Source: a virus
Virus record (IMG/VR): IMGVR_UViG_3300043436_000280
Span: 1-43,559 of that record
DNA length: 43,559 nt
Strand: one strand, 5' to 3'
The notes beneath the pieces were generated by a model. It was not told the origin of the DNA and ran no database searches. It was given only the letters and a program-made list of their open reading frames with translations. Each line of letters opens with the position of its first letter. Position 1 is the first letter of the stretch. Made by a program: the position numbers and the translations under genes. Shown here piece by piece: positions 7,824-16,525 of this stretch.

Positions 7824-9380
7824 TTACTCGTTAACCTCTGACCACTTTTTACCTCCAACTACAATAGTCCCTAACCCTTGAGGTTGTGTTGATGCAGCTG
7901 GTTTAGGCGCACTTTTTGCCTTTGGAGCATTAATGTAATTAATCAAATCATCCGCTGTTTTAGGTGCTCTATTAGCCCCAAATCCAGACAATAATTCATC
8001 TGTAGTTTTTGGTCTTGGCAATGAATTAAATAAAGTATATCCAGCTGTAATATTCGCTTGCTTGTCTGCCCCCATATTGTTTACAGCCATTTTAAAACTA
8101 GCTAAAGTATTATTATCAGCAGGGAATAATTGAACTCCTCCTGTAGGAACAAATACATTAGTCATAGCATCTGTCTTACCAGGAATGCCTTCTACCATTA
8201 ATTTCCCATCAGGACTCCACTTAAATTTGCTTGCTTTAATGTAAGATGTTTGACCTTTCGCTGTTTTAACAGGAACAGTTACTTCATCTCCAAAATAGAA
8301 TCCATCATTGGTAATTCCAAAGTCAGATAAACTTTTGCTTCCAATTTGTTCTCCTTTTGCTTTTTTCATCAATGCCAAATCCTTTTGAATAGCAACATTA
8401 GTCGCTTTAATAGCTGTCAATGTTTTTAATCTATCAAGGTTATATTCCTCTTGCATTGTATTTACTTTGAACTCAGCCGCTTCGGCTTGTGCTGCTTCAG
8501 TTCTTAATTTTTCAGCAGATGCAATTTGCTGTGGTTTAGCTATCATTGGAACTTTAGTAGTATAAAATTCCACTAATTGCTTGTCAGTTAAATTTTCGCC
8601 TGCAAATCCTGATTGACGGCGCATTGCTGCAAGCACGTCTGGATTAGTTGCCTTAAGTTGAGCAACAGTTCTATCTGCATAGTCAATAGTAGAAGTTGTG
8701 CCGTCAGCATTTTGAATAGTAACTGGAGCTGGAGGTATAAGTTTACCGCTTGCATCTGCATCCCATCCAACTGGCAATTCTCCTTGAACCCGAATTAAAT
8801 TACCTTTAGCATCTTTAACTTCCTTAAATAATGGCTGGTAAGGATTTGCTCCCACAAAAGATTTAGTAAACATCTTAGTAGCGTCTAAACTCTTAGCATA
8901 TGTATCTGCTAAAGCTGCCTGCAAATCACGAGGATTCTTAATCAAGTTCTCATCAGACATTTTAGCTGATAAATCCTTATAGAATCCTTCAAAGCTAGTT
9001 AAGTTTTCTTTGTTTGCTAATCCTATTTGAAGCATTCTTTCATACTCCTTAGCCCCTAAGTCATAACCTGTCTTAAGGTCTTTAATATCAGATACTGCTT
9101 GTCTAATTTCACCTAGTTTGCTATAGTCTAATTTGCCATTAGCAAGTATTGCTTGGCTTGCATTACCTAATAGAGTATTAGCCTTTGAAGTAATACTTTT
9201 TTGCCCATACATATTTAAGTCCTTCTTAAGAGCCTCTATATTTGCGAAAGTATTCTCAGCAAGGTCGTAGTCTCTTTTCTGTTGCTGAATTACTTGCGCA
9301 AAAATGTTTCCCATTGCAGAGCCTGCCTCTTGGAAGTCTTGCCTAATACTTTCTGCTGGGTTATAAACGAATCCTGCCAT
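7824..9380 (-). CDS. Probable internal virion protein, 518 aa
   Basis: The protein starts MAGFVYNPAESIRQDFQEAG and is largely helical with few cysteines. A Gln/Lys-rich coiled-coil-like first third is followed by a middle part with a beta-like patch at about 190-230 (VTIQNADGTTSTIDY). The end is Ala/Lys/Pro-rich (APKAKSAPKPAASTQPQG), with a short tail VVGGKKWSEVNE. There is no signal peptide or transmembrane segment. It lies between the 326-residue and 1758-residue genes with gaps of 2 and 12 bases. This trio downstream of the tail genes is where short-tailed phages encode internal core or ejection proteins, so the role is assigned from position and composition. Confidence 0.65.
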   Translation of the reverse strand: MAGFVYNPAESIRQDFQEAGSAMGNIFAQVIQQQKRDYDLAENTFANIEALKKDLNMYGQKSITSKANTLLGNASQAILANGKLDYSKLGEIRQAVSDIKDLKTGYDLGAKEYERMLQIGLANKENLTSFEGFYKDLSAKMSDENLIKNPRDLQAALADTYAKSLDATKMFTKSFVGANPYQPLFKEVKDAKGNLIRVQGELPVGWDADASGKLIPPAPVTIQNADGTTSTIDYADRTVAQLKATNPDVLAAMRRQSGFAGENLTDKQLVEFYTTKVPMIAKPQQIASAEKLRTEAAQAEAAEFKVNTMQEEYNLDRLKTLTAIKATNVAIQKDLALMKKAKGEQIGSKSLSDFGITNDGFYFGDEVTVPVKTAKGQTSYIKASKFKWSPDGKLMVEGIPGKTDAMTNVFVPTGGVQLFPADNNTLASFKMAVNNMGADKQANITAGYTLFNSLPRPKTTDELLSGFGANRAPKTADDLINYINAPKAKSAPKPAASTQPQGLGTIVVGGKKWSEVNE

Positions 9381-9382
9381 AA

Positions 9383-10363
9383 TTAACGAGGTTGCGGTAA
9401 ATTACCAAAAATATTAAATGGTTCATATGTTGGCATCATTGGGCTAGGAGCCGAATATGGACTAGCTGTTGATGAAGGAATTCTCGAACCAAGTTGTGAT
9501 GCTTGAGGAGATAAAAATGCCCCTAATCCTTGAAGTGGGGTAGATGCTGCTGCTGTAGCTCCTCCACCGCCGAATTGTCTTAATGCAGCTGAAGCTCCTG
9601 GCATATTTAATTGCTTTAAAGCACTCATTTGAGCAGCTTGATTCTGCATTCCCATTATTCCTCCACCAATTCCAGATGCTAATTTTCCAATACCTGAATA
9701 AATTGCTCCTCTAGCTTCTTCTAGTGCAGCTGCTTTAGCTTGCTCTCCCTCAAATAAGCTTTGATTAAGATTCATTTGCCCTTCAAGTTTATTCTGAGTG
9801 ACACCCATAATACCTGCTTGCTTAGCTGCTAAAGATTGAAACTCTAATCCTCTTTCTCTTGCAGATGCCGCAGCGGTTTGACCTAACGCAGCAAATTGCT
9901 GCTGTTGTGCTATATTCTGCGCTGCCATTTGCTCTTGAGCAGAACGAGCACTAATAGCATTTTGAGCAGCATTTTCTCCTTGTTGTGATAACAAAGCAGC
10001 AGTCATAATATCAGTTCCACTACCTGCTCCTCTTGTTGCAGCAGCTAATACATTAGCAGATGTTTGTGCAGCTTGGTCTCTAGCAATTTGTTCTCCAGCT
10101 CCACGAGACATACCAGATGCCATACGTTTAGCTAAATCAGCTTGTTGTTCTATTTTCTGAAAACGAGAAATATCCCCTTGGTATGTTGGAGCGCTTTTTG
10201 CTTGAGATAGCAAATCTCCGTAGCCTGCTTCGAAAGCACTTCTTTGTTGTCCAGCATAAACACCTTGATTAGCTAATTGTCTTTTTGCTTCATTTTTTTT
10301 ACCAACGGCTCCAATGATATTGGCAACTCCGCCTACTGCTCCTAAAATTAATGGTAATGCCAT
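9383..10363 (-). CDS. Probable internal virion / DNA-transfer protein, 326 aa
   Basis: The N-terminus is a Gly/Ala-rich hydrophobic segment (LPLILGAVGGVANIIGAVGK). It is followed by a long Ala/Gln-rich helical region (about residues 25-240) with many QQ and AA pairs, and a Pro/Ser-rich tail ending in FNIFGNLPQPR. This arrangement is typical of podoviral internal proteins that help carry DNA across the envelope, such as the P22 gp7/gp20 and T7 gp14 class, in general character rather than in sequence. A second Gly-rich hydrophobic stretch, GIGKLASGIGGGIMGM, occurs at about 225-240. The gene is co-transcribed with the large tail protein. Confidence 0.65.
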   Translation of the reverse strand: MALPLILGAVGGVANIIGAVGKKNEAKRQLANQGVYAGQQRSAFEAGYGDLLSQAKSAPTYQGDISRFQKIEQQADLAKRMASGMSRGAGEQIARDQAAQTSANVLAAATRGAGSGTDIMTAALLSQQGENAAQNAISARSAQEQMAAQNIAQQQQFAALGQTAAASARERGLEFQSLAAKQAGIMGVTQNKLEGQMNLNQSLFEGEQAKAAALEEARGAIYSGIGKLASGIGGGIMGMQNQAAQMSALKQLNMPGASAALRQFGGGGATAAASTPLQGLGAFLSPQASQLGSRIPSSTASPYSAPSPMMPTYEPFNIFGNLPQPR

Positions 10364-10375
10364 TTTATTGTATTG

Positions 10376-13300
10376 TTATGAGTGTCCTGATACTGCTTGT
10401 ACTTCTATGTCTAAGGAGTTCAATCTCATATTCTGAGTTTTATCCTTTAAAGATACAACAAAATTATTTAGATAGCCAATTATGTAGTTACCTGATATTA
10501 ATCCACCTGTCGATGAGCTATCTCTTAAGATATGCGCATACAATCTATTATCTTCTGCAATGAAGTTTGTTTCGTTTATTGCGCTTGCTTGACCATTCTC
10601 ATTAGATATAGCAATTGACAATAAAGATGCTTTAACTCCGTTATCTTGAGAGTAGTCCATAACGTTCATATCGTGCGTTACAGACACGTTTAGAGGCATA
10701 ATAGGCAATCCGCTGTTTAATGTAAAAGTAATCGTAGAATCAACAGCTGCTGCGCCTAAAAATGCGTTATATCCTGACTGAAGAGAAAGGTAAGCAACAC
10801 CGTTTTTAATAATCAACATCTTGTCTCCGTAACTTTCAGCGTAATCTGCTTTGAAAGAATATTCTGATATCCATCTTTTTAATGTATCTGAGTATCCAAT
10901 GGATGTTGTGTCTGAACCAATAGATACAAAGCACATATTATAGAATGGGTCAAAAGCAAACTTGGCGTTACCTGACTTAGTTAAGAAGTATGAGCGCATA
11001 TAAACATCGCTTACAAGCTCAATTCCTTGTTCATTATATTTAATGACTTTCTTGTTATAGTTATCCCACCACCAAACATTTCCTTTATAATTAAATACGG
11101 ATTGTTTTTCTTGTAATCCGTAATTAAATCCAAGGTTACGGATTGTGCCTATTATATTAGATGAAATAGATAATATACTCTGATTATTACTCTGTGTTAA
11201 TTCTTGCTCTCCTAGCAGCACATATGCTGCCTCATTTTGACATAACGCAAGTAACATATTACCGCTACCTTGTAAACGGGAAACTCTTTGCAATGATGTA
11301 ATCTCGCCATTTTCTACAGGAACGTCATCGCTATCTAAAGCAAAGAATGAGCTAAGGTTATTAATCTTAGTCCCTGCTACATAATTACCTCCGTAACGGA
11401 TGGTGTTCTTGCGTCCTGTTGGATTAAGATTCTTAGATACAAGCACAGTTGGCTTACCTGCTGAAGTATTCCAGAAAGGATTAGCAGTAGCTGTCGACGA
11501 TGCGCGTAAGACTAGCTTACTAGTAGTTCCTGATACGATTGAGTTAGCGTTATAAGTAGTTAATACAACAGGTTTAATTCTGTCTCCATTAAGAGTCGTA
11601 ATTATTCCGTTAGATACAGCTGTCTGCTTTGCTATGTTTATTAATGCAGCTTGAACATCTCCAGATGCTGTTAGCGTAAGCTTTAATTGAACATAAAACT
11701 TATCGTTAGCTGAAATATCAGCATAAGAACTTAATAGCAAATCTTGAGTTGCCGTTATATCTAAAACAGTGCCACCTCCTGGTGTATTAGATGTTAGCGT
11801 TCTTGTATCAATTACATATTCAGTTCCATAAGCTACCGCACTTCCATAAACGTTAGTTGTGTTGTTATATGGAACTCTATAAATCTGCGACTTTAACGCC
11901 CAGGTCATACTTCCTGATGGACTAGGAGGAATAGAGCTTAATACAAAAGTCTGGGTTGCTTTAACGTAATAATTAATTGTCAGCTTATTAGTTGATTCTT
12001 GGTCTGCAGCATCATAATATCCTGATATTCTTAACTCAGGACCAGTTGAACTAGATGCTCCTGATGAATCAATAAATACTGCCTCATCTGCATTAGCTCC
12101 AAATGTTGTATAAACAGGAATTAATAATACGTCTGTTGCGGTACCTGCGCCAGATAATGAAGACTGCATTGTTTCTGTTAACGCAGTATTTGCAACTGTA
12201 ACAGCATCATTAGCATAAACTGCTGGACTTGATTTAGACGTATTATAAATAAATGGAGCTGATGAATATACAGGTAAGTCAATCTTAGAGAATACCATAT
12301 CCCCTAATAGTTTGTTTGTATTTAAAGTTCCTGCACCAGAAATATCTTTATTAGTAGAAGCAGACCAAGATGTAATATCCATTAAATTCCCATATTCGTA
12401 GAATAATAATGATTCATCTTCTGGAACCTGCTTAGGTGTATAAATCTCAAAGTATAAATTCTTAGCATTTGGCACAATAGAGTTAACCATTGTACCCTTG
12501 TCGTATTTGCAGTATAAGAAGTTATCGCTTTGGCTATCTATCTTAAAATCAAATAATCCATTAGGTGTATTGATAGCAATTCTATCGTCTGCTGAGAAAT
12601 TATATATATAACCAGCTCTAAACATTCCCATTAAATCAACTACTAAAAACTTAACGTTTTTTAGTTGGTCAGATGTAATAGATTGAGAAATAGTCGTAAT
12701 CTCTGTAATAGCCTTTGTAGTAGCATCTGTTGTAAAAGAATTCAACTCAAAGAATATATTGCTTGCAAATCCTTCATAGATATATGACTTAGATATATTC
12801 TTAGTATATACTAATTGTGCATACTTTGCCCAGCTAGGTTTTACCCAGCCCGCATTCAATCCAACCCTAACTGTAGGTAAGATTGGGTAAGCAAATTTTC
12901 CTGTCTTAAACTTAACATACTTTTCAACTCCACGCGTCTTCATAGCTTCGTCATAGTAAGCTAATCCGATACCATATGTTGAATCATTAGCAAATGGCTT
13001 GTAATATGCAGTAGAAGTAGATTCTCTGCTACTAATGCCTGCCTCAGCTAAATTGCTAGAAGTTAAATATGTACCGTAAGTTCCTGATGTTGTAGAAGGT
13101 TGATAATCACTTCCTGATAATTCAGAAATAGTAAAATCTAAATTAGCCGAAGAAACATCATAATCATCAACAATATTGGCTAAGAAAACTCTATTCTTAG
13201 CTACTTCAATGTGTTTAGCACTTATGGGCACTGCGTCAAATGGCTTAGCCGTAGTTACTGTATCTAAACTTTCATATATCTGTCCTGTCCAGCTTAATCC

Positions 13301-14062
13301 TGTGTCAGTACCAATCTTAGCTGTATCAATGCGTCTCCAAATACCAGCATTGCCTATTCTGGCGTATAACTCAAAGTATTCTGCATTAGCAGGTGCTCCT
13401 GTAAATGAATAAGTAAAAGTATAGCTACTAACTCCGTCAGCACCTTTGTACATTTGAGAGTATGAACCTAAAGCGGAATACTCTCCTGAACGATATTGAT
13501 ATCTACTTGCAAATTGAAAATCTCTATTCTCTAAGAACTCTAATCCTGAATCAGCTGCACCTTGATTCTTCTCTACAGTAAATACATTGTTAGGAGTTCG
13601 CTTAGCTAATTTTAAATCTTCTATAGCAGGAGTTACCGCAGTAGACCATCCATCTAAAGAAAACAATAAAGGAGTTCCTGTTGCGTGATAATTCCAAACA
13701 ATATTACTATCTAATACTTTTAAGTCAGGAGCAAAGTCTGTAGATACACTATGAGTGTAACTAAGAATAAGGGCTTTAGAATCTAATGTTGTAGGTATTC
13801 TATAAATATATGCTGTAGTTGAATCTTTTGTCAACACATATATTTGATTATCAGCTGCTTGAAAAGTTACTTTAACAGTATGAGTTGAAAAGTTAATTCC
13901 AGCCGTAGTAATCGACTCAAGCATCTTAATTGCTCCAGCTCCTCCTGTTTTACCTGAATCAAAGATTATATTAGTTGCTGCCGTGTAATCGCCTTCAGGC
14001 AATAAATTCGGGTCAACATCTTTATTTAATCCGCCTGTAGCTTTTAAAGATACTTTAGCCAT
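10376..14062 (-). CDS. Large beta-rich tail protein ('stabilization'/hub type), 1228 aa
   Basis: The N-terminus carries the signature GGLNKDVDPNLLPEGDYTAA, then TNIIFDSGKTGGAGAIKMLE. I know this GGLNxDxDPxLLPxGDYxxAxN pattern from proteins annotated as tail or stabilization proteins in crAss-like and Cellulophaga podoviruses. The rest is rich in Ser, Thr, Tyr and Asn with many short beta-strand-like stretches, consistent with beta-propeller or beta-sandwich tail domains. There are no transmembrane segments. It is 8 bases downstream of the 252-residue adaptor gene and directly upstream of the internal proteins, as expected for a tail hub or muzzle component. The exact position in the tail cannot be assigned from sequence alone. 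Confidence 0.75.
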   Translation of the reverse strand: MAKVSLKATGGLNKDVDPNLLPEGDYTAATNIIFDSGKTGGAGAIKMLESITTAGINFSTHTVKVTFQAADNQIYVLTKDSTTAYIYRIPTTLDSKALILSYTHSVSTDFAPDLKVLDSNIVWNYHATGTPLLFSLDGWSTAVTPAIEDLKLAKRTPNNVFTVEKNQGAADSGLEFLENRDFQFASRYQYRSGEYSALGSYSQMYKGADGVSSYTFTYSFTGAPANAEYFELYARIGNAGIWRRIDTAKIGTDTGLSWTGQIYESLDTVTTAKPFDAVPISAKHIEVAKNRVFLANIVDDYDVSSANLDFTISELSGSDYQPSTTSGTYGTYLTSSNLAEAGISSRESTSTAYYKPFANDSTYGIGLAYYDEAMKTRGVEKYVKFKTGKFAYPILPTVRVGLNAGWVKPSWAKYAQLVYTKNISKSYIYEGFASNIFFELNSFTTDATTKAITEITTISQSITSDQLKNVKFLVVDLMGMFRAGYIYNFSADDRIAINTPNGLFDFKIDSQSDNFLYCKYDKGTMVNSIVPNAKNLYFEIYTPKQVPEDESLLFYEYGNLMDITSWSASTNKDISGAGTLNTNKLLGDMVFSKIDLPVYSSAPFIYNTSKSSPAVYANDAVTVANTALTETMQSSLSGAGTATDVLLIPVYTTFGANADEAVFIDSSGASSSTGPELRISGYYDAADQESTNKLTINYYVKATQTFVLSSIPPSPSGSMTWALKSQIYRVPYNNTTNVYGSAVAYGTEYVIDTRTLTSNTPGGGTVLDITATQDLLLSSYADISANDKFYVQLKLTLTASGDVQAALINIAKQTAVSNGIITTLNGDRIKPVVLTTYNANSIVSGTTSKLVLRASSTATANPFWNTSAGKPTVLVSKNLNPTGRKNTIRYGGNYVAGTKINNLSSFFALDSDDVPVENGEITSLQRVSRLQGSGNMLLALCQNEAAYVLLGEQELTQSNNQSILSISSNIIGTIRNLGFNYGLQEKQSVFNYKGNVWWWDNYNKKVIKYNEQGIELVSDVYMRSYFLTKSGNAKFAFDPFYNMCFVSIGSDTTSIGYSDTLKRWISEYSFKADYAESYGDKMLIIKNGVAYLSLQSGYNAFLGAAAVDSTITFTLNSGLPIMPLNVSVTHDMNVMDYSQDNGVKASLLSIAISNENGQASAINETNFIAEDNRLYAHILRDSSSTGGLISGNYIIGYLNNFVVSLKDKTQNMRLNSLDIEVQAVSGHS

Positions 14063-14070
14063 TATGTTAA

Positions 14071-14829
14071 TTAGTTTTTAAGTGCGCCATTGATACCATT
14101 TCTAATGAGTGCAATTATTTCTGCGTAATCCATTGCATTCATTCTAGCTCTAAAAATTCTACGAGCGTTAAGGTAATCTTGTTGCGCTAATTGATACTCT
14201 CCTAATCTTGCTTTCTCGGCTTTTGCTGCCATCATTACAATGTACTTACTTATTACGTCATTAGCGTATGGCGTTACAACGTTAGCTGTAGAGCGAGAAA
14301 CTCCTGTAGTAATGTAAGTTAATGTAACTTCAATCAAGTCCATTGTGTTGCTGAACACTAGTTCCGAATTAACAGTGTCAATATCGTAGGTCATTAAAGG
14401 ATTTCTTTGACGACCATAGAAGCGACCAATTAACTCACCTCTGGAGTTCATAGTCGCACCACCGCTAATTAAGTTATAATTAAATTCAGCATCGTAATTA
14501 ACTGATTGCTCTGCAGGATAAGGAATCTTATTGCCTTCCGAATCACGATTATATAGTTTATTTAAGTTATGAACTCGCTCTAATGGAAGAAGTTTCTCAC
14601 CGTACTTTCCAGATACAGCCACAACATCAACAAAGTCAGCAGGAAGAATGGCGCGACGATAGTCAGTAACACTAAGAACAACAGTCTTAACGTTGCCCAT
14701 ATCAAAGTCCATAGAGAGTTCATCTAAGCATCGCAGTCCGTGGTGTAAATATCTAGTATAATAATGCAAAGGTAAGCCGCTATCTAATAGCGTATCTCTT
14801 ACAATAACATCTAAACTCTTAGTCTTCAT
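14071..14829 (-). CDS. Head-tail ring/adaptor protein, 252 aa
   Basis: The N-terminus, LDVIVRDTLLDSGLPLHYYT, then RYLHHGLRCLDELSMDFD, is a helical start typical of podoviral ring or tubular adaptor proteins. A beta-rich centre follows, with DYRRAILPADFVDVVAVSGK at about residues 55-75. The end is a helix rich in Ala and Arg (LAQQDYLNARRIFRARMNAM), which in this class faces the tail channel. It is the last of three consecutive short genes (229, 211 and 252 residues) with the same design, probably stacked rings below the portal. It is separated from its neighbours by 2 and 8 bases. The function comes from fold-type and position. Confidence 0.65.
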   Translation of the reverse strand: MKTKSLDVIVRDTLLDSGLPLHYYTRYLHHGLRCLDELSMDFDMGNVKTVVLSVTDYRRAILPADFVDVVAVSGKYGEKLLPLERVHNLNKLYNRDSEGNKIPYPAEQSVNYDAEFNYNLISGGATMNSRGELIGRFYGRQRNPLMTYDIDTVNSELVFSNTMDLIEVTLTYITTGVSRSTANVVTPYANDVISKYIVMMAAKAEKARLGEYQLAQQDYLNARRIFRARMNAMDYAEIIALIRNGINGALKN

Positions 14830-14831
14830 TA

Positions 14832-15467
14832 TTATTGTTGTTTACTAGCAAGTTCTGCTTGTGATACTCGCCCGTTACTAATTGTCTGCAAAACATCGTC
14901 AATAATCGCAGATTCTACTTCTGGAGAAATAGGTAAAACATCATTATCTCCAATTTGACTAAAGTCCATAACTAATAAATTAACTACAACAGACGTAACG
15001 GTTCCGTTAGCTGTTAGCGTAATATTTTTAGTAAAGTAAACTCTTTTACCTTGTAAGTAATATCCAATCTTACCTTCTAAATAACTCAAATTAGCTCCTT
15101 GGAAGACAAGAACATCTTGAGCAGGAATAGGTATATAAGGAGTCATTGCTCCAGTAGCTGCTGCAATAGACCAAATGCCCATATCCATAGGCAATGTTAA
15201 TGGAATTGCAGGCAATGTTATATAAGAACGATTATTCCCTGTATCAGCTGTTACAGCACAAGTGTACTCAAGTAAGTTGCACTTAGGGACATCTACTAAA
15301 CCTGCCTTAAATGAATCTGCTACCTGTAGTTTAAGAACCTTATTGATGCTTTGATTCATAAGAAGATTAATCTCTCTTGTATCAATTACATCTGACAAGT
15401 TCTCTTTATCTATAAAACGAGCATATATTCTTTGAATTTGCTCGGATAATATATTTTTCGTGGTCAT
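14832..15467 (-). CDS. Head-tail ring/adaptor protein, 211 aa
   Basis: A helical N-terminus (ILSEQIQRIYARFIDKENLS, then INLLMNQSINKVLKLQVADS) precedes a beta-rich middle that includes NNRSYITLPAIPLTLPMDMG and GKIGYYLQGKRVYFTKNITL. The C-terminal helix contains LPISPEVESAIIDDVLQTIS. The sequence YITLPxxPLxLPxxxGIxxI is typical of crAss/phi14:2-type connector proteins in my recollection. It lies between two similar genes in the ring-protein operon with 2-base spacing on both sides. It has no membrane segment or catalytic motif. Confidence 0.65.
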   Translation of the reverse strand: MTTKNILSEQIQRIYARFIDKENLSDVIDTREINLLMNQSINKVLKLQVADSFKAGLVDVPKCNLLEYTCAVTADTGNNRSYITLPAIPLTLPMDMGIWSIAAATGAMTPYIPIPAQDVLVFQGANLSYLEGKIGYYLQGKRVYFTKNITLTANGTVTSVVVNLLVMDFSQIGDNDVLPISPEVESAIIDDVLQTISNGRVSQAELASKQQ

Positions 15468-15469
15468 AA

Positions 15470-16159
15470 TTATTGTTGGTCAGAGCGTTGGTTGTTATCT
15501 CTCATTGCTTCAGTAGACGCTACATCTCCATCTCTAAGTGAAACCCCTAGATACATTAATGCTCTAGTCATAATATCTGTAAAGTATCTGTCGTCTATAT
15601 CAATATCTACGCTTCCAGTTGGATTATAAGTAATGTTTCCTGAGCTAGTCGTAAATGCGAAAACAGCCTTTGCGGGCTTTCTCATATATACTAATGTGTA
15701 ATCATAAGTAACACCACTTGCAGGCACAGGGGCAAATTGAATCTTTGGTACATTAACAGATGATTCTTCTGCTACATAAATAGTTGCAGCAGGCTCATCT
15801 GTTGTAGGAAACAATATCTTACTATTTTGAACCTCTAAGAATTCATCCCAATTAAAGATACTGCCTTCTTTTGCACTTCCACTTATAGTCAAATAAATAG
15901 TCAATGCCTCTACATAATCTGTAGTAGACAAGTTTTGGGTTGCTGTAGACGAAGTTACAGAGAAAGACTTCCTCTTAATTAGTAAATGGTCAAAAGGAAA
16001 TTTGCCTGATTTCTTATACTTATATACAGTAGAATTTATCCAGTCAGATACACTACGATTAATCGCAATATCAATATCCCCTGGACTAACAAAACCGCTT
16101 TTATTCTTTTTTATAATGGAGCGGACAAAATCGTGCGCATCTTTAATAAGTATTGGCAT
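15470..16159 (-). CDS. Head-tail ring/adaptor protein, 229 aa
   Basis: This is the first gene of the ring/tail operon. The N-terminal helices (LIKDAHDFVRSIIKKNKSGF, then IDIAINRSVSDWINSTVYKY) are followed by a beta-domain, with PKIQFAPVPASGVTYDYTLV about two thirds of the way along. The C-terminal part has DIDIDDRYFTDIMTRALMYL. The segment PxIxFxPxPxxxxTYxYxLxY and the IDIxDRYxTDIxxRALxYLG end are characteristic of phage adaptor proteins that sit on the portal ring. A Bacteroidetes-type promoter lies 24-55 bases upstream, so this gene probably opens a transcript running through the tail and internal proteins. Confidence 0.65.
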   Translation of the reverse strand: MPILIKDAHDFVRSIIKKNKSGFVSPGDIDIAINRSVSDWINSTVYKYKKSGKFPFDHLLIKRKSFSVTSSTATQNLSTTDYVEALTIYLTISGSAKEGSIFNWDEFLEVQNSKILFPTTDEPAATIYVAEESSVNVPKIQFAPVPASGVTYDYTLVYMRKPAKAVFAFTTSSGNITYNPTGSVDIDIDDRYFTDIMTRALMYLGVSLRDGDVASTEAMRDNNQRSDQQ

Positions 16160-16182
16160 TATCCTATAATGTTATATTTATC

Positions 16183-16214
16183 CAAAGTTATGAAATTTTA
16201 TCTATAAAAGACAA
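16183..16214 (-). promoter_or_regulatory. Promoter of the ring/tail/internal-protein operon
   Basis: On the minus strand TTG (16212-16214), 21 bp and TAACTTTG (16183-16190) fit the Bacteroidetes -33/-7 consensus TTG-N19-21-TAnnTTTG. It lies 24 bases upstream of the ATG at 16159, just after the terminator hairpin at 16213-16241. This suggests independent transcription of the tail operon. Confidence 0.55.
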
Positions 16215-16241
16215 TGCCCTGGCTCATAGAACCAAGGCATT
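16213..16241 (-). terminator. Hairpin terminator after the 67-residue gene
   Basis: AATGCCCTGG pairs with the complementary arm CCAAGGCATT with one mismatch, around a 9-base loop. On the minus strand the hairpin is followed by a T-rich tract (CTTTTATAG). It lies 30 bases after the stop of the gene ending at 16271 and directly before the next promoter. Confidence 0.55.
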
Positions 16242-16270
16242 AGATAAACAACCTATATGAAAAAATTCTA

Positions 16271-16474
16271 CTACTTTCTTAATCTTGTAACAATCTCACT
16301 TAAAGCATCCAATACATTGGTTTCTAGTGCTAATTTTGATTCAACTGGAATTGTTTCAATACCATCTAGGATGTCTAAAAGAGTTTTAATTTTAGAATCT
16401 TGTATCCCAAGATACTTAATATGTTCCATCTCAATCTCGTTGATGGCATCTGAGGGAATCATAAATTGAATCAT
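16271..16474 (-). CDS. Uncharacterised small protein, 67 aa
   Basis: MIQFMIPSDAINEIEMEHIK, then YLGIQDSKIKTLLDILDGIE. The protein is acidic and appears fully helical, with no membrane segment or recognised family. The start is supported by the AACCAAACAA leader motif six bases upstream and a candidate -33/-7 pair before it. A hairpin terminator follows the stop, so it looks like a single-gene transcription unit. The opposite-strand frame over the same bases has Ser/Leu-rich content and no such signals. The job is unknown. Confidence 0.65.
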   Translation of the reverse strand: MIQFMIPSDAINEIEMEHIKYLGIQDSKIKTLLDILDGIETIPVESKLALETNVLDALSEIVTRLRK

Positions 16475-16480
16475 ATCTTT

Positions 16481-16525
16481 TTGTTTGGTTGAGTAAAGAT
16501 ACTTATAAATTTATTTTAGTCCCAA
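16481..16525 (-). promoter_or_regulatory. Candidate promoter and AACCAAACAA leader motif
   Basis: On the minus strand TTG (16523-16525), 21 bp and TATCTTTA (16494-16501) differ from the TAnnTTTG consensus only in the last base. Three bases further on is AACCAAACAA (16481-16490), the leader decamer shared by five late genes. The promoter overlaps the end of the 430-residue gene. Confidence 0.45.

Noticed and set aside
16257-16469. Plus-strand 70-codon frame opposite the 67-residue gene
   Set aside because: The minus-strand gene has a promoter-like box, leader motif and terminator, while the plus frame has none and runs against all nearby genes.
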